A stretch of 59,204 nt of DNA from CAYNNQ01 sp964398785 (GCA_964398785.1 CAYNNQ010000013.1:1-59204); one strand, 5' to 3'; counted from the stretch's first letter, positions 41,595 to 51,065 are shown. The notes: generated from the letters alone by a model not told the origin. Numbers and translations are program-made.

Positions 41595-42622
41595 CAGGCT
41601 AAAAACAAGAAGTATTTCTTATTATGCGTACTTACGCGGGAAGGATATAAGCCCTTTTTTTCAAAAAAGTGCCGGTTTTGCTTGCGATACCCCCAGAAGT
41701 CGGAGACATATCGTTGCGGAATCAGGATCTTTGAAGGGGCGCTGGGGAGCATGCCCAGGCGTGAAATTATTATGTCCCGCATGGCCTTGCCCCGGCAAAT
41801 GTTCCCCAGGGCACGATGCCATGGCCCGGCCTGTAAAGCTTCCAGCATGCTTGCTTCCGCAGCCAGACCGATGCGGATAATGTTGATCCCGCGTTCCCAG
41901 AGGCGGGGTAAAGTTAAGGAAATGGCCTCGATTGTCGATTGAAGGCTCCACGGAGTATATACTCCCTGTTCCCACCAGGAACTCAATAGTGTGTCTTTTA
42001 GCACCAGACAGGGGTAAATGCGTATATCCCGGGGAAGAATCCGGCATACATGCTCTATATCTTGGCAGTATTTACTGATAGTATGTCCCGGCAGTCCAGG
42101 AAGCATTTGAATACCTAGTTCCAATCCGGCTTGCCGTACAGTCCTGCAGGCATCGAACGCGCGATCACTGGAATATCCCCTCCCGCTTGTTTTTAGTACT
42201 TTGTCCTCGAAAGTTTGTATACCCAACTCCACCATGTCCAGACCATATTGTCTCAATGCCTGCAATTCATCCAAGCGCACATAATCCGGTCGGGTGGAGC
42301 AACGTATGTGTTTAATAACCCCCTTGGCCTTGAAATCATTTGCCAGATGCAAAAAAGACCTTTGCCAATCCCGGGGGATGGCCGTGAATGTGCCTCCAAA
42401 GAAAGCTGCCCCCATTTGGCTGTGGCCATCTTGATATTTTTTCTCCAGATTCGTGCGAAAGTTGTAAAAAACTTGTTTCAAGGCCGCTTTGCTTTCTCCA
42501 GTTTGCGTGCGTTGGGAGCAGTAAATACACCGGCCAGGACATCCAGCAAAAGGCATAAAAACCGGGAGCGTTTTTTTTTGTTTCTTAATTGGTTCCGGAT
42601 GGGAAAATTTTAAGATATGCAT
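41594..42622 (-). CDS. Radical SAM protein, Elp3/HemN-like
   Basis: A 342-residue radical SAM protein. The cluster motif is CPGRCIYC in PFAGCPGRCIYCSQR, followed by FFGGTFTAIP (the GGE-equivalent), HIRCSTRPDYV, MVELGIQTFED and GLELGIQMLPGLPGH. These are the hallmarks of the Elp3-like group of uncharacterised bacterial radical SAM proteins (YhcC-related), without an acetyltransferase domain. The substrate is unknown. It is transcribed alone, diverging from the HIT gene. Confidence 0.85.
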   Translation of the reverse strand: MHILKFSHPEPIKKQKKTLPVFMPFAGCPGRCIYCSQRTQTGESKAALKQVFYNFRTNLEKKYQDGHSQMGAAFFGGTFTAIPRDWQRSFLHLANDFKAKGVIKHIRCSTRPDYVRLDELQALRQYGLDMVELGIQTFEDKVLKTSGRGYSSDRAFDACRTVRQAGLELGIQMLPGLPGHTISKYCQDIEHVCRILPRDIRIYPCLVLKDTLLSSWWEQGVYTPWSLQSTIEAISLTLPRLWERGINIIRIGLAAEASMLEALQAGPWHRALGNICRGKAMRDIIISRLGMLPSAPSKILIPQRYVSDFWGYRKQNRHFFEKKGLYPSRVSTHNKKYFLFLA

Positions 42623-42774
42623 GTTTTATGGCATCTCCACATTGAGTATATAAATATATTCAGCACTTGCCAAAAAAAGAATGCTTGAGTATGGGGGTAA
42701 GCTCGGGCCTTTGTCTGATCCCCTTTTTAGGGCATAAGGCCATTTTAGCCAAGATTATAACCAAGGGAAAATTT

Positions 42775-43191
42775 ATGGGTGATGGTTGTATTTTTTGTAG
42801 CCTGGTCCGCGGAGACGTGCCCAAAACCGCAGTCTTGGAAACCGAGGAAACGCTGGCCTTTCTGGATGTTTCACCAGTAGCAGCTGGGCATACAGTCCTT
42901 GTCCCCAAAAAACATTTCCCAACGTTTCTGGATCTCCCCGCAGGGCTCGGGGAGCAGTTGATCGCGGATAAGCAGGCTATATGCACGGGTCTACTTCGGG
43001 GACTGGGTGCTCTTGGGGTAAACATGTGTATGAATCTGAACGAGGCCGCCGGTCAGATGGTGTTCCATGTCCACTTCCATTTGATTCCCAGGTTTGCGGG
43101 AGATGGCTTGGCCCTGTGGAAACAGGATAAATACGATAGCCAGCAGAGGATGGCCGAAGTGGCGAAGAATATCCGCAACGGCATGCAATAG
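42775..43191 (+). CDS. HIT-family nucleotide hydrolase or transferase
   Basis: A 138-residue histidine triad protein: GCIFCSLVRGDVPKTAVLETEETLAFLDVSPVAAGHTVLVPKKH at the N-terminus and the catalytic triad in MVFHVHFHLIPR. Members hydrolyse nucleoside phosphoramidates and similar substrates. The start is the ATG at 42775 with AAGGGA upstream; the open frame before it lacks family sequence. Confidence 0.92.
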   Translation: MGDGCIFCSLVRGDVPKTAVLETEETLAFLDVSPVAAGHTVLVPKKHFPTFLDLPAGLGEQLIADKQAICTGLLRGLGALGVNMCMNLNEAAGQMVFHVHFHLIPRFAGDGLALWKQDKYDSQQRMAEVAKNIRNGMQ

Positions 43192-43197
43192 TTCCCG

Positions 43198-43380
43198 TCT
43201 GGAAATGGCCTTTTTCAGTTAAACTGCGAGGAAGCACGTAATTATTCGTTTACCTATAAAGACGTGTTTTCTCAATATAGCTTGCTTCTTTTGGTAAACA
43301 GGAAAAGATTGCATTTCCCAAGTGGAAATGAGATCTTTCAAAAATCCGGACATTTTTGAATTTCCGGATAAGACCTAAAT
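43198..43380 (+). repeat. Intergenic repeat, family B/C copy C
   Basis: About 180 bp aligned by eye with 22985-23165 (blocks TGGAAATGGCC, CGTAATTATTCG, TATAAAGA, AAACAGGAAAAGAT, TTTTTGAATTTCCGGATAAG). It lies immediately upstream of the IHF/HU gene and so probably forms part of its 5' leader or promoter region. Confidence 0.65.
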
Positions 43381-43407
43381 AATCAACAAACCACCGGGAG
43401 GAGAGAC

Positions 43408-43701
43408 ATGAGAACCTTGACCAAAGCGAAAATAGTGGATGAAATTTATGAACACTTTGATAAGAACCGGGCCGAAGTGAAGGATATTGTAGAAGACCTC
43501 TTGTCCATAATGAAAGAGGGACTTAAAAACGATTATTCCCTCTTGATTAGCGGCTTCGGCAAGTTTGAGGCCTATGACAAGGAGGCCCGCAAAGGGAGGA
43601 ACCCCCAGACGGAAGAGAGTATAACCCTTCCGGAAAGAACGGTGGCGGTATTCCGGCTCTCCCGCAAATTCAGGAATGAGCTTAATCCGCCGCAAGGATG
43701 A
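43408..43701 (+). CDS. IHF/HU-family DNA-binding protein
   Basis: A 97-residue histone-like protein: LTKAKIVDEIYEHFDKNRAEVKDIVEDLLSIMKEGLKNDYSLLISGFGKFEAYDKEARKGRNPQTEESITLPERTVAVFRLSRKFR shows the dimerisation helices and the arm with its GRNP turn that intercalates bent DNA. The pattern is closest to IHF alpha. The start follows GGGAGGAGAG. The last 20 bp overlap the rlpA gene tail to tail. Confidence 0.9.
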   Translation: MRTLTKAKIVDEIYEHFDKNRAEVKDIVEDLLSIMKEGLKNDYSLLISGFGKFEAYDKEARKGRNPQTEESITLPERTVAVFRLSRKFRNELNPPQG

Positions 43702-44440
43702 ATGCGTTGGGGTAGGCATCACTGAGTTCATTCCGGGCTTTTCGGGCGCGGGAAAGCGAGTCGAATGTTCCCGCCTGTACCCGCCAGAAGATGTCCCCTT
43801 CAATATGAGCCTTTTGGATCCTTGATCCGGAATAGCCCATTTTTTTTAGCTTGCTGTACAGGTACTTTGCGTTCGGTTTAATGGAGAATGATCCCACTTG
43901 CAGGTAGAACTCCCCGGGTATCCTGTGCATTTCTTCGCCCAAGGCTACTACCTTCACCCGGGCCGTGCCAGGTCCGACTATATCCAGTTTCTTCGCCGCG
44001 GTGTAGGAAAGGTCAATGATCCTGTTGTTTACAAAAGGCCCCCTGTCATTAATCCGGACGACAACTTTCCTTCCGTTCTCAAGATTGGTGACCTGTACTT
44101 TGGTGTTCATAGGCAAGATTTTGTGGGCGGCTGTCAAGGCGTACATGTCGTATAATTCTCCGTTTGCCGTGGGCTTGCGGTGGAATTTCTTGCCATACCA
44201 GGAGGCAATGCCGGTTTGCGCATACCCGCCCGAAGAACGCAACGGACTATAATTTTTGGAATCAACAGTGTATTTTTTATACGTGCCCTTGGCCTCCGAG
44301 GGAGGAGCCTTGCGGGGAGGCACGGGCAGACGGGATTTTTCGCAGGCAGACAGCAAGAAGCAGCTGAGCAGGAGTAGACAAAAGATCCCTATGTAAAATA
44401 CATTCACGTTAGCTGTGTCGTTATTCTTATGTATGTCCAT
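43682..44440 (-). CDS. rlpA: RlpA-like lipoprotein with SPOR domain
   Basis: About 252 residues from the ATG at 44440 (MDIHKNNDT...). The lipoprotein signal ends in LLSAC, so the protein is lipid-anchored. Next comes the double-psi beta-barrel RlpA domain (GIASWYGKKFHRKPTANGELYDMYALTAAHKILPMNTKVQVTNLENGRKVVVRINDRGPFVNNRIIDLSYTAAKKL) and a C-terminal SPOR domain (FYLQVGSFSIKPNAKYLYSKLK). RlpA acts on denuded peptidoglycan at the division septum. A TTG 36 nt upstream would extend it; neither start has a strong ribosome site. Confidence 0.88.
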   Translation of the reverse strand: MDIHKNNDTANVNVFYIGIFCLLLLSCFLLSACEKSRLPVPPRKAPPSEAKGTYKKYTVDSKNYSPLRSSGGYAQTGIASWYGKKFHRKPTANGELYDMYALTAAHKILPMNTKVQVTNLENGRKVVVRINDRGPFVNNRIIDLSYTAAKKLDIVGPGTARVKVVALGEEMHRIPGEFYLQVGSFSIKPNAKYLYSKLKKMGYSGSRIQKAHIEGDIFWRVQAGTFDSLSRARKARNELSDAYPNAFILAAD

Positions 44441-44825
44441 TATAATCGGGTTAGTATTGGGGTGGTGCTTTTTCAAGCGCGGTCCGCTTTCGATCCATTG
44501 CCTACTCCTGATATTAATGATTATAAATTTAGCACAACCTTTCTATTTGGGCAAGATACAGGGAAACCCCTTAGGGAGAAGGGGTAAAAACGTCGTGACA
44601 CGAAGTGGCGTAACTTGTGATTTATTATTTTTGGATTTGTTCCAAGAAAGACTAGCATTTTTTAAAATCATAAGTTATTATTCTGATAAATATTTCCGCC
44701 GGTAATGTATTAAGTGATAAAATTGTAAATGCGGATGGGATCAAAGACTACTCTCATGCCAAGGAATCCGGGAGGATTTCTGGAAAGAGCGAGCGAAAAA
44801 CAACAACTGGCAAAGGGGGTTTAGC
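44441..44825. other. Leader and promoter region of the hdrA-mvh operon
   Basis: 385 bp without a gene, between divergent rlpA and hdrA. The middle (44620-44730) is very AT-rich. GTGACACGAAGTGGCGTAACTTGTGA at 44595-44620 has two GTGA half-sites, but no full Rex, FNR or HcpR palindrome can be read with confidence. AAAGGGGG precedes the hdrA ATG. Confidence 0.4.
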
Positions 44826-47800
44826 ATGTCTCAAGGAAAAGTTGGCGCAGTCATGGTTGTCGGTGGCGGTATTGCCGGCATCCAGTCCGCTCTGGACATG
44901 GCTGACGCAGGCTATTTCGTCTATTTGGTGGAGAAGACGTCCGGAATAGGCGGGGCTATGGCCCAGCTGGACAAAACCTTCCCCACCAATGACTGTGCTA
45001 TGTGAATTATCTCGCCCAAGTTGGTCGAGTGCGGTCGGCACTTGAACATTGAGCTTTTGACCTTGAGCGAGGTAGAAAAAGTCGAGGGGAGCGAGGGGAA
45101 CTTTACGGTAAGTGTCCGTGAGCGCCCACGCTATGTGGACATGGATAAGTGCATCGCCTGTGGCGAATGCGCTAACCGATGCCCGAAAAAGGTACCGGAC
45201 GAGTTCAATGAGGGACTTAGCAAACGCAAGGCTGCGTATATCAAATACGGGCAGACGGTCCCCTTGAAATACGCCATCGATCCGGATACTTGTATTTATA
45301 TCCAGAAAGGCAAGTGCCGGGCCTGCGAAAAATACTGTCCGGCGGAGGCCATCAATTTCGATCTTGAACATACGGACAAAGTCCATTCCATCAATGTGGG
45401 CTCTATAATCATGTCCCCGGGATTCAAGGCCTTCGATCCCTCAGTGTTCGATCATTATGCCTATTCCCAGTTCAAGGATGTTGTAACCAGTCTGGAATAT
45501 GAGAGACTCCTGTCGGCCAGCGGGCCGTGCATGGGCCATGTGCAGCGCCCCTCGGATCAGAAGGAGCCCCGGAAGATAGCTTGGTTGCAATGCGTTGGCT
45601 CCCGAAACATCAACCGTTGCGACAACGGGTATTGCTCTTCGGTATGCTGCATGTATGCAATTAAACAGGCTGTGGTTACTAATGAACATGTGTCCGGGGG
45701 TGTGGAAAATGCCATCTTCTATATGGATATGCGCACCCATGGCAAGGAATTCGAGGACTACTACGAAAAGGCCAAGAATGAGGGAACCCGCTTCATTCAG
45801 AGTCGCATCCATACCGTTTACCCCCATCCGGATGGGGGGGTGCTCTTGGAGTACTTCGATGACAAAAGTGGGGAGCGGGTGCACGAATACTTTGATATGC
45901 TTGTGCTCTCGGTAGGCCTGCAGGCGGACAAGGGGGCTATGGAACTAGCCCAGAATATGGGCATAGAGCTCAACGAGTACAGTTTTGCAACAACATCAAG
46001 CTTTGATCCGGTTTCCACCAATGTCCCGGGAATATATGCCAGCGGATGCTTTCAGGCACCAAAGGATATCCCGCAGTCGGTTGCCGAGGCTTCATCCGCA
46101 GCTGCAGCTGCCTCCATCGATCTCAAGGAGGCCCGGGGTACTCTCACCCAGGAGAAGACCTTCCCCGAGGAAAAGGAGGTTTCCCAGGAAGAGCCCCGTA
46201 TCGGAGTCTTTGTCTGCTCCTGCGGGATAAATATAGCTGGAACAATCGATGTCCAAAACCTGACGGAGTACGCCAAATCGCTACCCAATGTGGTTTTTGC
46301 CGAGAACAACCTGTTTACCTGTTCTCAGGATACTCAGGTATTGATCGAGGAAAAAATCAAGGAAAATAATCTGAACCGGGTGGTGGTGGCCGCATGTACA
46401 CCGAGAACTCATGAACCCCTCTTCCGGGAGACTATAAAGAACGCCGGTCTCAATGAGTATCTGTTCGAAATGGCCAATATCCGCAATCAGAACAGCTGGG
46501 TACACTCCAAGGAGCAGGACCGGGCATTGGAAAAGGCCAAGGATCAGGTCCGCATGGCTGTAGTCAAGTCTTCTATGCTTCAGCCCTTGGAGCATCTATC
46601 GGTCAATGTCCATCAGACCGCACTTGTAGTGGGTGGTGGAATTTCCGGAATGAAGACGGCCATTGGACTGGCGGATCAGGGTTATGAAACCGTTCTTTTG
46701 GAAAAATCGGATCAGTTGGGGGGTAACGCTTGGAAATTAAACCATACTTGGAAGGGGGAAGAAGTTCGCCCCTACTTGGAAAAACTTATTTCCCAAACGG
46801 AAAATCACCCCAATATCAAGCTATATAAAAACGCCCGCATATTGAATGCAAACGGGGCTATTGGCAATTTCGTGAGCGAAGTCGATATCGGCGGAGAGAC
46901 CCGTGCGGTTAGGTACGGCATTGCGGTAGTCTGCACCGGGGCCGAGGAACACAGGCCCAACGAATATATGTACGGAGAAGATGACCGGGTATTTACCCAC
47001 CTGGAATTCGATGCCGAACTGAAGGAGCACAAGCCGGCCCTGGAAAAAGCCAAGGCTGCGGCCTTCATTCAGTGTGTGGGTTCCAGAGAGCCGGACCGCC
47101 CCTATTGCAGCCGGGTGTGCTGTACCCATACCATGCAGTCGGCTATAGAGCTGAAAAAGCTCAAACCGGAGATGCCGGTGTATGTGTTTTACCGGGATAT
47201 TCGCACTTATGGTGAACGTGAAGACCTGTACCGCGAAGCTCGCGAGAAGGGTGTTGTCTTTATACGCTACGACGTGGAGAACAAACCACGCGTTAGCAAG
47301 GATGGCGAGGAGTTGGTGGTGCAGGCCGAAGACAAGATACTCGGACGGGACGTGGAAATCCGCCCGGATTATCTGGTCCTGGCCTCAGCCATTGTCCCGC
47401 GTGAAAACGAGGAACTGGTCAATCTGTATAAATGCGGCCTGAACAAAGAGGGCTTTTTGCAGGAGGCGCATGCCAAGTTACGCCCCGTGGACATGGGCGT
47501 GGACGGCATGTTTCTGGCTGGACTCTGCCATTATCCCAAGCCACTCGACGAGGCCATATCCCAGGCCCAGGCGGCCACCTCCAGGGCATTGACCATTCTC
47601 TCCAAGGCGGAGATGCCCCTGGATTCCATCAAATCCTATGTCACCGAAAATTGCGACGGCTGCGCTCTTTGCGTGGATACCTGTCCTTACGGGGCGATCG
47701 AGCTGGTGGAATATGAAGTAGATGGAGAGAAATACAAAAAGATTGAAACCAGCAAGACCCTGTGCAAGGGATGTGGCATATGCGAAGCCACCTGCCCCAA

Positions 47801-47876
47801 GAAGGGAGTCTTTGTGCATGGCTTTACCAACGAACAACTCAGGGCCCAGGTACAAGCGGCACTGGGAAGCGCATAG
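44826..47876 (+). CDS. hdrA: Selenocysteine-containing double-module HdrA (heterodisulfide reductase subunit A-like)
   Basis: An FAD and Fe-S electron-bifurcating subunit of 1016 residues if the in-frame UGA at 45003-45005 is read as selenocysteine (U60). Translation through it gives LDKTFPTNDCAMUIISPKL, where the family has CxMC; without it both halves would be unexplained. Module 1 has an FAD fold (GGGIAGIQSALDMADAG, residues 13-29) and two ferredoxin motifs (CIACGECANRCPKK near 109; CRACEKYCPAEA near 163). After a linker near 440, module 2 repeats the family: Fe-S domain (VFVCSCGINIAG near 460), a second FAD fold (GGGISGMKTAIG near 602) and a C-terminal double ferredoxin (near 943 and 980). 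Module 2 lacks the CxxU/C pair. mvhDGA follow directly; hdrB and hdrC are absent. AAAGGGGG supports the ATG. Confidence 0.93.
45017..45044 (+). promoter_or_regulatory. Candidate bacterial SECIS element in hdrA
   Basis: CAAGT pairs with ACTTG, then a 2-nt bulge (TG), then GTCGA pairs with TCGGC (one G-T), leaving a GTGCGG loop. The loop starts 24 nt after the UGA and has G at its first position, as bacterial SECIS elements require. SelB binding is inferred. Confidence 0.7.
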
Positions 47877-47905
47877 TTTTTTAAAAAACATAAGGAGTTT
47901 TTTTC

Positions 47906-48346
47906 ATGGCTGAAAATCATGAACCCGTAATCGTCGGATTCCTGTGCAATTGGTGCGCATATGCAGGTGCCGATTTGGCCGGGGTTTCTCGACTGCAATA
48001 TCCTCCGAATATGCGTGCTATAAGGGTTATGTGTTCCGGGATGGTCCATCCCAATTTGGTTGTGGAAGCTTTGGAAAAAGGAGCTGACGGCGTCATCCTG
48101 ATGGGCTGACACTTGGGCGAATGTCATTACCTGGATGGTAATTATAAAGCTCAGGCCAGGGGGCAAGCCATTAAACTCGTTTTGGAAGATATGGGGATTG
48201 AGCCGGAGAGATTCAGGATTGACTGGGTGTCCTCGGCCGAGGCTCCCCGCTTTCAGGAGGTAGTCACCGAATTCACGGATAAGATCAAGTCCCTGGGCCC
48301 GAACCCGATGCGGTCCGGGCAGGACAAGGAAGCAGCGAACGCCTGA
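47906..48346 (+). CDS. mvhD: Selenocysteine-containing MvhD, electron-transfer subunit
   Basis: A small Fe-S protein that passes electrons from the Mvh hydrogenase to HdrA. It has 146 residues with the UGA at 48107-48109 read as U68. The N-terminal part VGFLCNWCAYAGADLAGVSRLQYP and DGVILMGUHLGECHYLDGNYKA match the MvhD/FlpD family, in which the U position is a cysteine ligand of the [2Fe-2S] site (U68 with C73). The frame continues as a normal family C-terminus to a UGA stop at 48344-48346. An ordinary reading would stop after 67 residues and leave the rest orphaned. AAGGAG precedes the ATG. Confidence 0.95.
48126..48142 (+). promoter_or_regulatory. Candidate bacterial SECIS element in mvhD
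   Basis: ATTACC pairs perfectly with GGTAAT around a 5-nt loop TGGAT. The loop starts 23 nt after the UGA, with G at its second position. The mvhA element has the same geometry and nearly the same loop (TGGAC). Confidence 0.75.
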
Positions 48347-48376
48347 TTTGCGGGCAGTTTGCATACGGAGGTGAAT

Positions 48377-49309
48377 ATGAGCAAAGTGACTGTTGCCGAA
48401 GAATGGCTTAACGCCTGTTCAGGGTGCGAGATAGCTATTCTCAACGTAGGCGACATACTAGTGGATTTGCTGGTCAATAATCTTGATTTTGTACATATAC
48501 CGGTAATCATGGACCACAAATACTTCGGTCAGACCGGAGAGGACAAAGAACTGAATATCCCAGAGGCCGTTGTAGGTATAGTATCCGGCAGCGTGCGCAA
48601 TGAGGAACACGTGGAAATCCTCAAGGAAATGCGCAAAAAGTGTCAGATCCTTATATCCCTGGGTACCTGCGCAACGAACGGCGGGATCCCAGCTCTGATC
48701 AATATGTACGGCAACGAGGACCTGACCCAGTTTGTGTACAAGGATTCGCCCACAACCGATGCTGGGGAGACCCCGAACGAGGATATCCCTCCGCTTTTGG
48801 ACAAGTGCTATGCGCTGGACGAAATCGTGGGCGTGGACGTCTATGTACCTGGTTGTCCTCCACACCCGGATTGGATAGCCGCGGCTGTACTCGCCCTTTT
48901 GGAAGGGAAGACTGAATTCGCGATGCCGGAGCGTTCCGTCTGCGATGTCTGTCCCACTATACGGGAAAGCAAAAAGGGAGCGGGAGATATCAAGAGGATG
49001 CTGGAGGCACCGGATTTTGATCCGGACAAGCCCTTGAACGAGATGCGTTGCCTTCTGGAGCAGGGTTTTCTCTGCCTGGGACCGGTGACCAAGGCCGGTT
49101 GTGGAGGCAAGGGGAAACCGCCCCGTTGTCTGCAGGCGCGCATGCCCTGCCGCGGTTGCTATGGCCCCATCCGCAAGGAGGCCAAGCCGCTGGTGGATTA
49201 TATGGGGGCCTTGGCCTCTGTGGGGTTTGATCCAATGGGCATGCCCGACCGCCGGGGGTATCTGGCCCGTTTTTCTGGAGCACACGGCATGCTGAAAAAG
49301 CTAGGTTAG
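48377..49309 (+). CDS. mvhG: Hydrogenase small subunit MvhG
   Basis: A 310-residue Fe-S subunit of the F420-non-reducing type [NiFe] hydrogenase. Proximal-cluster cysteines are in EWLNACSGCEIAIL, SLGTCATNGGIP and VPGCPPHPDWIAAAVLALL. The C-terminal half holds further cluster ligands (CDVCPTI, CLGPVTKAGCGG, MPCRGCYGP). The start is the ATG at 48377 with GGAGG 5 nt upstream; the longer frame starts 18 nt earlier without support. No selenocysteine here. There is no Tat signal, so the enzyme is cytoplasmic. 10 nt to mvhA. Confidence 0.94.
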   Translation: MSKVTVAEEWLNACSGCEIAILNVGDILVDLLVNNLDFVHIPVIMDHKYFGQTGEDKELNIPEAVVGIVSGSVRNEEHVEILKEMRKKCQILISLGTCATNGGIPALINMYGNEDLTQFVYKDSPTTDAGETPNEDIPPLLDKCYALDEIVGVDVYVPGCPPHPDWIAAAVLALLEGKTEFAMPERSVCDVCPTIRESKKGAGDIKRMLEAPDFDPDKPLNEMRCLLEQGFLCLGPVTKAGCGGKGKPPRCLQARMPCRGCYGPIRKEAKPLVDYMGALASVGFDPMGMPDRRGYLARFSGAHGMLKKLG

Positions 49310-49319
49310 GAGGAACATA

Positions 49320-50768
49320 ATGGGTAAGACACTAAATATAGCGCCGGTATCCCGCATCGAGGGGCATGCCAGCGTATCCGTCCACTTGAATGATTCTGGA
49401 AATGTGGAGGATGCCAAGCTGCATGTTCTTTCCCTGCGGGGGTTTGAAAAGTTCGTTGTCGGCCGGCCGGTGGAGGAGGTCCCTCGGATTGTAAACCGTA
49501 TCTGCGGCATTTGCCCTTGGCAGCATCATTTGGCTTCAAATAAGGCCGCTGATGAGTGCCTGGGAGTGCAACTTCCGCCCACCGGTAAGAAATTGCGGGA
49601 ATTGTGCCAGATGCTTTCCTATATTCCGGACAAGATCCTGCACTTTTATTTTCTGGCTGCGCCGGACTTTGTGATGGGACCGGATGCCGACTATTCAGTT
49701 CGCAATGTTGTGGGGATTGTTGGCGCCAATCCGGAATTGGCCAAGAAAGTGGTCCACATGCGCTACAAGGCCCAGATGCTTTTGGAGAAGTTTTCCGGAA
49801 AGGTTATTCATCCCATCGCAGCCACTCCCGGTGGATTTTCCAAGCCCATGAACGAGGACGAGCGCAAGGAGCTTTTGGAAGGTATTCAGGAGCTGAAGGA
49901 TTTTTGCGTGTTTACCATCAAATACGCTCGGGAAGAGGTCTTCCCCCAGTATCTGGATGCTGTTAAAGTTTTGGGCGTGTTTCCTTCTGGATATTTGGGG
50001 ACTGTCCGGCCCGAAGATGGCGCGTTGGAGCTTTACGACGGCGAATTGCGTTTGATGGATCAAAATGGGGAATATGACCAGTTCAAGTACTCCGAGTACA
50101 CGGACTATATCGGGGAGCATGTGGAGCCATGGAGCTATCTGAAGTTCCCCTATGCCAAGAAGTGGGGGGACCTCAAACTGGACGAAAATGATCCAGTCGG
50201 GGTGTATCGCTCCAACTGTCTGGCTCGGATCAATGTTTGCGATAAAATGGCAACCCCGCTGGCCCAGGAAGAATTGGATATATTCCGCAAGGAATTCGGT
50301 CGACCTACACACCTTACACTCCTTTATCACTGGGCGCGACTCATTGAACTGGTTCAGTGCTGCGAAAGGGCAGAGGAGCTATTGAATGATTCGGAGATTA
50401 CCAATCGGGATATCCGGGATCAAAATATTCAGGCCCAGGCCGGCGAAGGCGTGGGCTGCGTGGAAGCACCCCGCGGCACGCTTATGCATCACTACAAGAC
50501 TGATGATAAGGGGAAGGTGACGATGGCCAATCTTATCGTGGGCACCACACACAACAATGCCCCCATGAACCTCTCGGTCAAACAAGCAGCCAAGGCCCTG
50601 ATCCAGGACGGCAATTACGACCAGGGTATGCTAAACAGAATCGAGATGGCCATACGCGCCTACGACCCGTGAATGAGTTGTGCTACCCACCGCCTGGACG
50701 GCGGTGTAAACGTAGAAGTGAACATCTATAACTCCGAAGGGTCCAAAATTGATACCTTGAAAACTTGA
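49320..50768 (+). CDS. mvhA: Selenocysteine-containing hydrogenase large subunit MvhA
   Basis: The catalytic subunit, 482 residues with the UGA at 50670-50672 read as U451. The N-terminal nickel ligands are in RICGICPWQHH. The C-terminal pair becomes DPUMSCATH in place of DPCxxCxxH, so the Ni-Fe centre would have one selenium ligand ([NiFeSe]). Reading through gives another 31 residues to a UGA stop at 50766-50768. The part after H457 (RLDGG ... TLKT, about 25 residues) has the position and size of the tail removed by hydrogenase proteases. A normal reading would lose both C-terminal ligands and give a dead enzyme. GGAGG precedes the ATG. Confidence 0.94.
50688..50706 (+). promoter_or_regulatory. 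Candidate bacterial SECIS element in mvhA
   Basis: CACCGCC pairs perfectly with GGCGGTG around a 5-nt loop TGGAC. The loop starts 23 nt after the UGA and has G at its second position. It is the strongest of the three SECIS candidates. Confidence 0.8.
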
Positions 50769-50794
50769 GTTAGACAGTTGACTTTAAATGGTTT

Positions 50795-50830
50795 AAAAAA
50801 AGCCGTCGCTTCAAAGTGGCGGCTTTTTTT
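50795..50830 (+). terminator. Intrinsic terminator after mvhA
   Basis: AAAAAAAGCCGTC pairs with GGCGGCTTTTTTT (one G-T pair) around a short loop and ends in seven T. It lies 27 nt after the true mvhA stop, which supports the extended reading of mvhA. The space from here to 51065 shows nothing else. Confidence 0.9.
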
Positions 50831-51065
50831 GGGTCTCTGTCACAGGCTGAGGATTTTTTTCGCCGGATTCATTTGGGTACTTTAACGACATGTTCGTATT
50901 TTTTTCCTTCTGGTCCAAAAACGGGGAAAAAACACCGAGCAAAAATTTGGTTCCCAAAAAATCAGGGAACAAAACAAAATAATGTACACCCTTTGGCAGA
51001 GGACCCCTTTTCCTTTGGGGGAACACAATTTTTTGGTATGAACCTATAAGTAATACGGATTGGTT

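Noticed and set aside
44595..44640. Rex or FNR operator before hdrA
   Set aside because: Only GTGA half-sites (TTGTGA) are present. The mirrored half needed for a Rex or FNR palindrome is missing.
45021..47876. hdrA as an ORF starting at 45021
   Set aside because: This start is an internal Leu codon with no ribosome site, and the true family N-terminus (FAD fold) lies upstream in the same frame across a single UGA.
47906..48346. mvhD as a pseudogene or two genes
   Set aside because: Both halves belong to one conserved family in one frame, the break is UGA only at a conserved Cys, and a SECIS-like hairpin follows.
50816..51049. 77-codon ORF after the mvhA terminator
   Set aside because: It starts inside the terminator stem and has no ribosome site or family similarity.
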